Assembly (NCBI GenBank): GCA_964390495.1
Contig: CAYMIN010000017.1
Coordinates: 18,135-82,134, forward strand
Direction: 5' to 3'
Length of the DNA: 64,000 nucleotides
Source of the DNA: UBA11051 sp964390495
GTDB taxonomy: Bacteria > Armatimonadota > Zipacnadia > Zipacnadales > UBA11051
Shown here: piece by piece, positions 51,559-59,332 of the stretch
How positions within the stretch are numbered: position 1 is the first letter of the stretch
How the letters are laid out: the number at the start of each line of letters is the position of its first letter
Translations under genes and position numbers: made by a program
Notes under the pieces: model-generated
Database searches by the model: none
Seen by the model: only the letters and a program-made list of their open reading frames with translations
What the model was told of the DNA's origin: nothing

Positions 51559-51648
51559 TGTTATCCCCCTACCACTCAGCTTGCTGCCATATGCGCAGCC
51601 TTGCCAAATAGCCGTTTCCCCACCTATACTTATGTATGGTTTGGCATG

Positions 51649-51665
51649 TCGGGCTGGAAGCCCGA
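51649..51665 (+). repeat. Short palindromic repeat (TCGGGCTGGAAGCCCGA)
   Basis: Exact family core with the flank CCTACGGG. Confidence 0.85.
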
Positions 51666-51770
51666 CCTACGGGACGCAGAGAGGTAGTGTCGGGGTGGAA
51701 CTATAGTTATACAGATCTTGGTTTGTGACCGGCGCACGGCTGATCTTAAGCGATGCTGGGATGATAAGCC

Positions 51771-51824
51771 GTGGGCCGGATGGCCGTGAGTTTGCAGGCA
51801 AACTTCCGTCCATGCGGCCCCTCC
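51771..51824 (+). repeat. Dispersed imperfect-hairpin element, copy 2
   Basis: Differs from copy 1 (2478-2531) at only a few positions. It is followed, as at 2558, by CAACGGCG and a short palindrome. Confidence 0.85.
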
Positions 51825-51840
51825 AAACAACAACGGCGTG

Positions 51841-51857
51841 TCGGGCTGGAAGCCCGA
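51841..51857 (+). repeat. Short palindromic repeat (TCGGGCTGGAAGCCCGA)
   Basis: Exact family core with the flank CCTACGCG, 17 bases after the 54-bp element. Confidence 0.85.
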
Positions 51858-51868
51858 CCTACGCGCTC

Positions 51869-51935
51869 AAAGGCTGAGACGTTGCCTTTCGGAACGACCA
51901 AAGGACTGTGAAAGGCTGAGACGTTGCCTTTCGGA
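51869..51935 (+). repeat. Two 25-bp direct repeats
   Basis: Identical 25-bp units at 51869-51893 and 51911-51935, 42 bases apart start to start. Each contains AAAGGC/GCCTTT arms that could pair. Confidence 0.85.
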
Positions 51936-52098
51936 GGGGCCGCATACGAGGCCTGAGCTTGCCGAAGGCCGAGAATCCGGCCCAGCCGTTAGAAAAACCT
52001 ACATAACTACAGTGCAAGCCCGACCTACGCGACCGTCCGAACAACTCCGGGGCTAGGGATGGGGCTACAGAGGTAACCGCGTCACAAGGCGGCAGGCC

Positions 52099-53418
52099 AT
52101 GTCGCAACGCATGCAGATAATTGATGCGGTACGGGGGCCCACTGCTCAGGTGGAGGCCCTGTGTCGGCGTTCGCTCGCCGGCCTGGCGCCGGAGCTGGAG
52201 GAGCGCACTCGCGAGATCGTCAACCGCGTGCGCGAGTACGGCGATGAGGCGCTGGTGGAGTACACGCGGCGCTTCGACTGCCCGGACTTCACCGCTGAGC
52301 AGATTACGGTCAGCCCGGAGGAGGTCCGGGCCGCCTATGACCGCGTGCCGGCCGAATGGGTGGGCGCTTTCCGCCGCTCCCGCGAGAACGTGCTGAGCTA
52401 TCACGAGAAGCTGGTGGAGAAGTCGTGGCTGCAGGATTTCGACGGGGTATTCCTGGGCCAGCGCATCCGTCCCTTGGCTTCGGCTGGGGCCTATATTCCC
52501 TGCGGAGCCGCGCCTTTGCCCTCGACGGTGTGCATGACGGTGATGCCGGCGCGGGCTGCGGGTGTGCCCCGTATCGCCATCGCCACACCGCCGCGGCAGG
52601 ATGGCAGTGTCGAGCCGCTGATCGCCGTGGCCGCCGCTGAGTGCGGTGTTGATGAGTTGTACCGCATCGGTGGGGCACAGGCGGTGGCAGCGCTGGCCTA
52701 CGGCACTGAGACCGTCGAGTCGGTGGAGAAGATAGTCGGCCCCGGCAATCCCTACGTGGTCCTGGCCAAGAAGCAGGTGTTCGGTCGGGTCGGGATCGAG
52801 GCGCTGCCGGGACCGAGCGAAGCGGTCATCATCACGGACGGGTCGGTGCCGGCCTCCGTAGCCGCCGCCGACTTGCTCTCCCAGGCCGAACACACCGGCG
52901 ATAACACCGTCGTCTTGATGACCGATGACGAGGATTTCGCCTACCAGGTCCGCGATGAGGCATATCAGCAGGTGGAGCAGTTGTCCCGAGCCGAACTGAC
53001 CGCGCAATCGCTAGGCGACTACGGGGCGCTAGTGGTGCTGCCCGATTTGGCGGCGGCGGCCGCGCTGTCCAACCGGATTGCGCCTGAGCACCTGCAACTG
53101 CTGGTCGAGGAGCCGCTGGCATTGCTGGAGCTAGTGGAGAACGCCGGCTGCATCTGTCTGGGGCCGCTGACACCGGTGCCGCTGGGCGATTATGCGGCCG
53201 GGCCCAGCCACGTCCTGCCCACCAACGGCACTGCGCGCTTCTCCTCCGCGCTCAGCACCGAGGACTTCGTCAAGAAATCATCGCTCATATATGCCACCAG
53301 GCGCGGGCTGCAGCGGCTCGGACCTGACGTCTGCAAGCTCGCCGAGGCCGAGGGCCTCGACGCTCATGCGCGTTGTGTGCAGATGCGGCTGCAGATGGAT
53401 GAAGAAAGCGGGGAGTGA
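52099..53418 (+). CDS. hisD: Histidinol dehydrogenase
   Basis: A 439-residue zinc enzyme that performs the last two oxidations of histidine synthesis, histidinol to histidine. The NAD-binding GPGNPYV, the zinc-ligand region SQAEHTGDN, the catalytic PEHLQL and the LPTNGTARF segment are intact. Length is normal. The stop TGA overlaps GTG 53415, and hisB starts at ATG 53421, so hisD and hisB are coupled. Confidence 0.95.
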   Translation: MSQRMQIIDAVRGPTAQVEALCRRSLAGLAPELEERTREIVNRVREYGDEALVEYTRRFDCPDFTAEQITVSPEEVRAAYDRVPAEWVGAFRRSRENVLSYHEKLVEKSWLQDFDGVFLGQRIRPLASAGAYIPCGAAPLPSTVCMTVMPARAAGVPRIAIATPPRQDGSVEPLIAVAAAECGVDELYRIGGAQAVAALAYGTETVESVEKIVGPGNPYVVLAKKQVFGRVGIEALPGPSEAVIITDGSVPASVAAADLLSQAEHTGDNTVVLMTDDEDFAYQVRDEAYQQVEQLSRAELTAQSLGDYGALVVLPDLAAAAALSNRIAPEHLQLLVEEPLALLELVENAGCICLGPLTPVPLGDYAAGPSHVLPTNGTARFSSALSTEDFVKKSSLIYATRRGLQRLGPDVCKLAEAEGLDAHARCVQMRLQMDEESGE

Positions 53419-53420
53419 CC

Positions 53421-54014
53421 ATGTCGGACCGCCAGGCTTCCGTCTCACGCGAGACCAAAGAGACGCAGATCAAGCTAAAGTTGGACCTAGACGGCACCGG
53501 CAGCTATGAGATCGCCACCGGCGTCGGCTTTTTCGACCACATGCTGACTCATATCGCCAAGCACGGCATGCTTGACCTGCAGGTGCAGGCGACCGGGGAC
53601 ACCGAGGTTGATGCCCATCACCTGGTCGAGGACGTAGGCATAGTTCTGGGCCAGGCGATTGCCCAGGCCGTGGGTGACAAGCGCGGCCTTGTGCGCTACG
53701 GCTCGGCGCTGTGTCCCATGGACGAGGCGCTGGTGGGGGTAGCCCTCGATTTGTCCGGTCGCAGCTACCTCAACTTCGACTTGCAGCTTCCGGCAGCGAA
53801 GGTGGGCGAGTTCGATACCGAGTTAGCGCTGGAGTTCTTCCGGGCGCTGGCCGCCAATGCCGAGATGACCTTGCACATCTGGCAGCAGTGTGGCGGCAAT
53901 ACGCATCACCTCCTGGAGGCGGCGTTCAAGGCCTTTGGTCGGGCTCTGGACCAGGCCACGCGGATTGATCCACGCAGAGCCGACGACCTGCCCTCGACCA
54001 AGGGCGCGCTCTAG
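53421..54014 (+). CDS. hisB: Imidazoleglycerol-phosphate dehydratase
   Basis: A 197-residue HisB enzyme with the three His-rich manganese motifs: FFDHMLTHIAKHG, DAHHLVEDVG and NTHHLLEAAFKAFG. It makes imidazole-acetol phosphate in histidine synthesis. It is the single-domain form without a phosphatase domain. ATG 53421 has GGGGAG upstream and lies 2 bases after the hisD stop. In most bacterial his operons hisH would come next; here a 449-bp repeat-filled gap follows. Confidence 0.95.
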   Translation: MSDRQASVSRETKETQIKLKLDLDGTGSYEIATGVGFFDHMLTHIAKHGMLDLQVQATGDTEVDAHHLVEDVGIVLGQAIAQAVGDKRGLVRYGSALCPMDEALVGVALDLSGRSYLNFDLQLPAAKVGEFDTELALEFFRALAANAEMTLHIWQQCGGNTHHLLEAAFKAFGRALDQATRIDPRRADDLPSTKGAL

Positions 54015-54093
54015 CTCCGAGCCTATCATCCGCACGGGGGCGAGACTGCCTTTCCTAGCTCGTGGATCGGCCATCCCAACAACCATCCGTGGG

Positions 54094-54110
54094 CCGGGCT
54101 GGAAGCCCGA
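54094..54110 (+). repeat. Short palindromic repeat (CCGGGCTGGAAGCCCGA)
   Basis: Family core with one changed end base and the flank GCTAGC. Confidence 0.75.
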
Positions 54111-54263
54111 GCTAGCTGAGGATTGTTGCGTGTTGCCCTGGCGCATGGCTGCATCCCTACAAATAACACTCTCCAGGACGACAGGCTTCCTAGTCTGTCG
54201 CGGCCTCTGCTAACGGCATGGACAGGCAGGGATGCCTGTCCTCCAGGTTGCCGACTAAGGCAG

Positions 54264-54282
54264 GGGCGCATGGCATGCGCCC
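54264..54282 (+). repeat. GGGCGCATG/CATGCGCCC palindrome
   Basis: Perfect 9-bp stem around a single base. It matches the copy at 63892-63910. Confidence 0.8.
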
Positions 54283-54463
54283 GTATTCTTAGTTATTGTC
54301 GTTGCTCTGTGCCGTTGCCGTTGTCCCCTTTCCCTGTGGCAGAGGGCTAGGGTGAGGGCGTCGTTGCCGTAGCCGTTCGGAGGGGCCGGCTGAGTGCAGC
54401 GAAACCGGCCCGCGCCTTTGCTCAATATCTGCAAAACCCCAGGCGCTGGATTGGAGACCTACC

Positions 54464-55189
54464 ATGGACGTAATCCCTGCGATTGACCTGTCTGAGGGCA
54501 AGTGCGTGCGCCTCAAGCGCGGCGATATGGCGGACATGACTACCTACCCTGGCACCCCGGCTGAGTATGCGGTTCGGTGGCAGAAAGAAGGCGCCCCGAT
54601 CCTGCATGTGGTGGACCTCGATGGCGCGATCGCGGGCGCTCCGCAGAATCTCGCAACCGTTGAAGAGATAATGCGTGCCGTGAACATACCGGTGCAGCTC
54701 GGCGGCGGGCTGCGAACGGTCGAGGATGTCAAGCGCGTTCTCGACCTCGGCGTGCAGTGGGCGATCATGGGCACCTCGGCCCTAAAGAACCGCGCTGTTG
54801 TGGACCAAGCGGCAGCGCAGTTCCCCGGACGTATCATCGCCGGCATTGATGCCAGAGATGGCTGGGTGGCGCTGGAGGGTTGGGTCGAAAACAGCCGGGT
54901 CAGGGCCATTGATCTGGCCGTAGAGATAGGGAAGTTGGGTGTGGCGAAGATCGTGTTTACCGATGTTGCTACCGACGGGATGCTGCGAGGGCCGAATATC
55001 TCTGCTATCAGGGCGTTGAGTGAGGCTGTCACGACACCGGTGATCGCCTCGGGCGGAGTTAGCAGCCTCGCCGACGTGGAAGCGCTATGCGACCTGGCCG
55101 ACAGCGGCGTCACTGGCATGATTATCGGCCGGGCGCTATATGAGGGCACCATCGCTTTGCCGGAGGCCATCGCGGTCGCGGAAGGATAA
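54464..55189 (+). CDS. hisA: Phosphoribosylformimino-5-aminoimidazole carboxamide ribotide isomerase
   Basis: A 241-residue TIM barrel that isomerises ProFAR to PRFAR in histidine synthesis. It starts MDVIPAIDLSEGKCVRL with the catalytic Asp8, has QLGGGLRTVEDV, the second catalytic Asp in FTDVATDGML, and phosphate-binding ASGGVSSL and GMIIGRALY. Length is normal. hisI starts 8 bases after its stop. hisF, usually next, is missing here. Confidence 0.94.
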   Translation: MDVIPAIDLSEGKCVRLKRGDMADMTTYPGTPAEYAVRWQKEGAPILHVVDLDGAIAGAPQNLATVEEIMRAVNIPVQLGGGLRTVEDVKRVLDLGVQWAIMGTSALKNRAVVDQAAAQFPGRIIAGIDARDGWVALEGWVENSRVRAIDLAVEIGKLGVAKIVFTDVATDGMLRGPNISAIRALSEAVTTPVIASGGVSSLADVEALCDLADSGVTGMIIGRALYEGTIALPEAIAVAEG

Positions 55190-55196
55190 TCGGACT

Positions 55197-55574
55197 ATGG
55201 ACCCAAGCGAACTAAGATTTGACGACAACGGCCTGATTCCGGCCGTCGTCTTTGATACCGACACCAGGAAGGTCTTGATGGTCGGCTACATGAACGCCGA
55301 GGCTGTCGAGCAGACCCTGACGAGCGGTGTGGTTACCTACTGGAGCCGCTCTCGCCAAAAACTCTGGGTCAAGGGCGAAACCTCCGGCCACACCCAAGAG
55401 CTGCAGTGGATCCGCCTCGACTGCGATGGTGATGCCCTGCTGATTGGCGTCAAGCAGAGCGTCGCGGCCTGTCACCTGGGCTATTTTTCGTGCTTTTTCC
55501 GCGAATATCGTGACGGCGAATGGGTCGTGGTGGAGGAGCGGGTATTCGACCCTGACGAGACCTATGGCGGGTGA
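55197..55574 (+). CDS. hisI: Phosphoribosyl-AMP cyclohydrolase
   Basis: A 125-residue HisI, which opens the purine ring of phosphoribosyl-AMP. SRSRQKLWVKGETSGHTQ, the magnesium-binding DCDGD and the zinc cysteines in AACHLGYFSCFF are intact. It has no fused HisE pyrophosphohydrolase domain. ATG 55197 is chosen because the protein then opens at the family's usual position. The last 11 bases overlap the start of the TPR gene. Confidence 0.94.
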   Translation: MDPSELRFDDNGLIPAVVFDTDTRKVLMVGYMNAEAVEQTLTSGVVTYWSRSRQKLWVKGETSGHTQELQWIRLDCDGDALLIGVKQSVAACHLGYFSCFFREYRDGEWVVVEERVFDPDETYGG

Positions 55575-58365
55575 TGCGCTGGTGGCTCGACGGACAAGCG
55601 GCGGCTTGCTGCCGGGGGTGCTGATCGCGGTTGGCGTCTTGGCCGGGCTTGCTTTAGGAGCAAGTCTCGATCAGGCCGAGCAGTTCATCGCGGCCGGCAA
55701 GTGGGTTCAGGCGGAGCAGGTTCTGGCGCAGATTACCGCCGCCGATTCCGGTAATTTCAAGGCGCATCTGCTGCTGGGGCAGGCGCGTTACAAGCAGGGC
55801 AAGCTGTCTTTGGCGGCCGACAATCTGACGATAGCGCGCAATCTGCGTCCGGACAGCGTGGCCGCGGCGCAGCTTCTCGGCTACGTTCGTTTGGCCCAGG
55901 CCAACTACTCGGACGCCATCGCCCTGCTCAAGTTCGCGATTGACCGGGGCGGCGACGAGGCTCTGACCCGCTACCGTCTCGGCCTGGCTTACCAGGCCTC
56001 GGGCCAATCCACCAAGGCGCGAGCCTGCCTGCATACAGCGGCGGTCAAATATCCTACAGATGTGCCGATCCTGGCGGCGCTGGCGCGACTGGAGAGCCGG
56101 CTCGGTCACAGCTCCGAGGCCGCCCACTGGTATCGCAAAGCCGTCACTTTGCGCCCCGATGACGCCGACCTCTTCCACGAGATGATAGACGCGCTGATTG
56201 CTGCCGAGAACTACCTGCGCGCCCAACTCGCCCTCAAGTCTTATCTTGCCGACCATCCGGATGACGTAACCGCCTGGCGCAAGTTGGCGGATGTCTATAA
56301 GGAGCTGGGGCTTTCCGTCGAGGCCCAAGCGGTGTACCTGCAACTGGAGCAGATGGGAGTGCTGGGGACCGCAGACCGCCGCACCCTGCTGCAAGCCTAC
56401 ATGCGCCAGGGCCAATGGGCGGAGGCGGCCAGCCAGTACCAGAAGCTGAGCCGAAATGCCGACGCCGAGCTCCACACCGTCGGCGCGCAGGCCTATGCCA
56501 ACCTCGGCATGTGGGATCAGGTCATCGGCGCTCTGCAGGAGGCAATCGCCCTGGGTCCGACACGGCAGCGGCGCCGGCTGCTGGCTGATGCCTATGAGGC
56601 TGCCGGGCGACCTCAGGAGGCCTATCAGGCTTACGAAGAGCTGCTCAAGACCGGCGCGGATGCGGAACTTCTGGCGGCGGCGGCCGATGCAGCGGTGCAG
56701 GCGGGGCAGATGGAGGCAGCACTGAATCTGCTCAAACGCCTGGCGGCGACGGCTCCTGATGACTACGAGCTACGCCCCCTGGTCGCCGATGCCGCTGAGG
56801 AGGTCCGCGACCTGCGCGAGGCCCTCGGCCAGTGGTATGTGGCCAGCAAGCTGCCTGAGGCCGATGGCAATGAGAGTTGGCTGGCGCTGGCCCGGTTGGG
56901 GTCGGCAGCCGGCTATCGCACCTGGGCCTTGGCACAGTTACGGGCGCTGGCGTGGGACCAGATGTCGGCGCGGCAGCTTGTCCAGGCCGCGAGCCTCGCC
57001 CAGGCTCTTGGCGACGGGGCAACCGCGCGAGATGCGGCCAAGCGCACCCTGGCTAAGCCGGATGCCGACCCGGACTGGTATGCAACGGCGGCCGAAATGT
57101 TGATGGCAACCGGCACGCCGGAGGATCTCCGCGACCTCGAGGGCGCCTGGAAGAAGCACCCGCAACACACCCAACTGGCAAATGTATATGCCCGCTATCT
57201 GCTGCAACTGCGCAATTATGCCAAGGTGATCGCAGTCTGCCACCAGGGCATCATCGCCAACCCACAGTATCCCGACCTGTACGTGACCCTCATCGAGTGT
57301 TGCGAGCGCTACGGCCATCCCCGGATCGCCGCCGACCTGATTACCGCAGTCCTGGCCGCGAACGACCCCAGTCCGGTGGCTGCAGACTTTTTGCGCGTCG
57401 CCTACGAGCGCAGCCACGGGGTCGAGCGGGCGACGGCGGAGGTACTGGCCCTGCTGCGGCTGCATCCCGCGTCGCCGGCAGCCCAGGCCGCTGCGGCACA
57501 CGCGCTGGAGAAGCAGCAGAAGTGGCAGCAGGCCGGCGAGCTGTATGAGAAGCTGATACCTAACCGGGGCGCCTCGGCCGCCCATGCCGCAGCCCTCTGC
57601 TTCGTCAAGGCCGGACTGCTGCTGAGGGCCAGGAATGTGGTGGCTGAGAACCTGCCGGCGATGGCCGGGGCCCAGCCGCTGGCGGATCTGGGAGTGAACC
57701 TGCCGCTGGATGCGGCTATGAGGCTGCTGACCGCCGAACCCGACAGTGTCGAGTTCTACCTGACGGTCGCCGACATCTACGCGGTCTGCAACGAGGTGGA
57801 CCAGGGCATGATTCTGTTCGATCAGCTTCTGGCCCAGGACTATGCGCCACAGGCCCGCGCCGGCAAAGCCTATCTGCTGTATCGCTCCCGGGATTATCTG
57901 TCAGCGGTGACGGAGCTTCAGCAACTACCTACCCGGGACCTGGCCGACCCCCAAGCCGCCGTACTGCTGGCCGAGTGCCATCTGGCCGCAGGCAACCTCT
58001 TCAGCGCCATGCACACAGCGGAGAGCGTGGTGTCGGATCAGGCGCAGCTTAACCGCCGCGCCGCCGAGATAACCGCCGAGGCCGCGCAGAAATCCGGTGA
58101 CACCCAGGGAGCCCTGGCCGGCTTTGCCCGCTTGCTGTTGATTGCCCCCAGCAGTGCCGTAGCAGCCGAGGGCGTGGAGGGCCTATGCCGCGACCAAGCG
58201 GTGCCGCTGGCCGCGGTGCGTTACGCGCTGAGCGAGGTGTACCGCTACTGCCAGAATCCGGAACCGGTGCTGGCTCTAGGGGCGAAGATTGCGGCCCTCC
58301 CCGGCTATGAGGGCCTGCAGGGGTGGGTACAGGCGCGTCGGGCCTCGCCGGCGGCAGGCCAATAG
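55564..58365 (+). CDS. Large TPR-repeat protein with N-terminal export signal
   Basis: A 933-residue protein. A hydrophobic stretch at about 15-35 ending GLALGASLDQAE is a signal peptide or anchor. The rest is built of many TPR units (for example YKQGKLSLAADNLTIARNLRPD, YRKAVTLRPDDADLFHEMIDAL), so it is a protein-binding scaffold outside the cytoplasm. No catalytic domain is seen. ATG 55564 lies inside hisI, so the two are coupled, although the roles appear unrelated. It ends 36 bases before the convergent ftsY; TCCCCGGCCGGGGA at 58378-58391 lies between. Confidence 0.75.
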   Translation: MAGDALVARRTSGGLLPGVLIAVGVLAGLALGASLDQAEQFIAAGKWVQAEQVLAQITAADSGNFKAHLLLGQARYKQGKLSLAADNLTIARNLRPDSVAAAQLLGYVRLAQANYSDAIALLKFAIDRGGDEALTRYRLGLAYQASGQSTKARACLHTAAVKYPTDVPILAALARLESRLGHSSEAAHWYRKAVTLRPDDADLFHEMIDALIAAENYLRAQLALKSYLADHPDDVTAWRKLADVYKELGLSVEAQAVYLQLEQMGVLGTADRRTLLQAYMRQGQWAEAASQYQKLSRNADAELHTVGAQAYANLGMWDQVIGALQEAIALGPTRQRRRLLADAYEAAGRPQEAYQAYEELLKTGADAELLAAAADAAVQAGQMEAALNLLKRLAATAPDDYELRPLVADAAEEVRDLREALGQWYVASKLPEADGNESWLALARLGSAAGYRTWALAQLRALAWDQMSARQLVQAASLAQALGDGATARDAAKRTLAKPDADPDWYATAAEMLMATGTPEDLRDLEGAWKKHPQHTQLANVYARYLLQLRNYAKVIAVCHQGIIANPQYPDLYVTLIECCERYGHPRIAADLITAVLAANDPSPVAADFLRVAYERSHGVERATAEVLALLRLHPASPAAQAAAAHALEKQQKWQQAGELYEKLIPNRGASAAHAAALCFVKAGLLLRARNVVAENLPAMAGAQPLADLGVNLPLDAAMRLLTAEPDSVEFYLTVADIYAVCNEVDQGMILFDQLLAQDYAPQARAGKAYLLYRSRDYLSAVTELQQLPTRDLADPQAAVLLAECHLAAGNLFSAMHTAESVVSDQAQLNRRAAEITAEAAQKSGDTQGALAGFARLLLIAPSSAVAAEGVEGLCRDQAVPLAAVRYALSEVYRYCQNPEPVLALGAKIAALPGYEGLQGWVQARRASPAAGQ

Positions 58366-58400
58366 AACACTTGCCGCTCCCCGGCCGGGGACTTCGGCCT

Positions 58401-59276
58401 TCATTCCTCCAAGAGGGCGTTGGCGAACTCAGCGGCGGAGAAGGCGATCAGGTCCCCCAGCTTCTCACCAAGCCCAATCAGCTTGATCGGCACCTGTAGC
58501 TCGGTGGCCACACTCAGGGCCACTCCGCCTTTGGCCGTGCTATCCAGCTTAGCCAACACCAAGCCGGTCAGCTCAATGGCATCATGGAACTGCCGGCCCT
58601 GGGCCAGCGCGTTTTGGCCGGTGGTGGCATCAAGCACCAACAGCTTCTCATCGGCGGGGCGACCCAGCTCGCGCTCGATGACGCGGGCGATTTTGGCGAG
58701 CTCGGCCATCAGATTATGCTTGGTGTGGAGGCGGCCGGCTGTGTCTATGATCACCACCTGGGTGCCGCGGGCCTGGGCGGCCTGCAAGGCATCATAGACC
58801 ACCGCGCCCGGGTCCGAGCCGTGCTTCTGCTTGACGATATCGCAACCGACGCGCTCGGCCCAGATCTCGAGCTGCTCGATGGCCGCGGCCCGGAAGGTGT
58901 CAGCGGCCACCACCATCACCTGGTTGCCGGCCTGCTGGTAGAAGTGGGCCAGCTTGGCGATAGTGGTCGTCTTGCCGGTGCCGTTGACCCCCAGCATCAG
59001 TATCACCGTCGGCGGCGTTGCGCTTTCTTTCAGCGCCTGCTCGTAGGGCGTCATCATGCGGCGGATGATATTGCGCAGCAGTTGCAGCAGGCCGGCTCCG
59101 TCGGTGATATGGTCCTCTTCGGCGCGCTCGCGGGCCTCCTCGACCAGATTCACGGCAACGCTCACCGGCACATCGGCCTCGATGAGTGCCTCCTCGAGCT
59201 CCTCCATCAGTTCTTCGTCAAGATTGGCTCGGCCACGGATTAGATTGGTGACTCGGCCAAAAAGTCCCTTGAGCAA
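58401..59276 (-). CDS. ftsY: Signal recognition particle receptor FtsY
   Basis: A 291-residue SRP receptor GTPase that brings ribosome-SRP complexes to the membrane. It has the N domain (1-95) and G domain with G1 GVNGTGKTTTIAKLA, DTFRAAAIEQL, G3 DTAGRLHTK and G4 TKLD-like AKLDSTAKGG. The acidic A domain seen in E. coli is absent, as in many bacteria. The start is TTG 59276 with GGAAGGAAG upstream. It follows smc by 56 bases on the same strand, the common smc-ftsY order. Confidence 0.94.
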   Translation of the reverse strand: MLKGLFGRVTNLIRGRANLDEELMEELEEALIEADVPVSVAVNLVEEARERAEEDHITDGAGLLQLLRNIIRRMMTPYEQALKESATPPTVILMLGVNGTGKTTTIAKLAHFYQQAGNQVMVVAADTFRAAAIEQLEIWAERVGCDIVKQKHGSDPGAVVYDALQAAQARGTQVVIIDTAGRLHTKHNLMAELAKIARVIERELGRPADEKLLVLDATTGQNALAQGRQFHDAIELTGLVLAKLDSTAKGGVALSVATELQVPIKLIGLGEKLGDLIAFSAAEFANALLEE

Positions 59277-59332
59277 TTGGTGTCTTCCTTCCGGGGTAAC
59301 TGTTCGTTGTCAGGCGCGGGGGTGGCTGTCGG

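Larger units (their letters stand above)
51559..52098. repeat. 540-bp gene-free region filled with repeats
   Basis: It holds short palindromes at 51649-51665 and 51841-51857, the second copy of the 54-bp hairpin element at 51771-51824, two 25-bp direct repeats at 51869-51893 and 51911-51935 (AAAGGCTGAGACGTTGCCTT and so on), a degenerate GGGCCGCAT element at 51937-51990, and a truncated palindrome at 52014-52033. No gene is seen. Confidence 0.75.
54015..54463. repeat. 449-bp repeat-filled gap inside the his cluster
   Basis: It contains a short palindrome (54094-54110), a GACGACAGGC...CTGTC element (54172-54200), a 9-bp palindrome GGACAGGCA/TGCCTGTCC (54220-54241), a GGGCGCATG palindrome (54264-54282), an inverted CCCTCACC element (54321-54359) and a GGCCGG...CCGGCC element (54378-54414). 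No trace of hisH coding sequence is visible. Confidence 0.75.

Noticed and set aside
51869..51935. CRISPR array
   Set aside because: Only two repeats with a 17-base interval and no cas genes; the units are part of the intergenic repeat mosaic.
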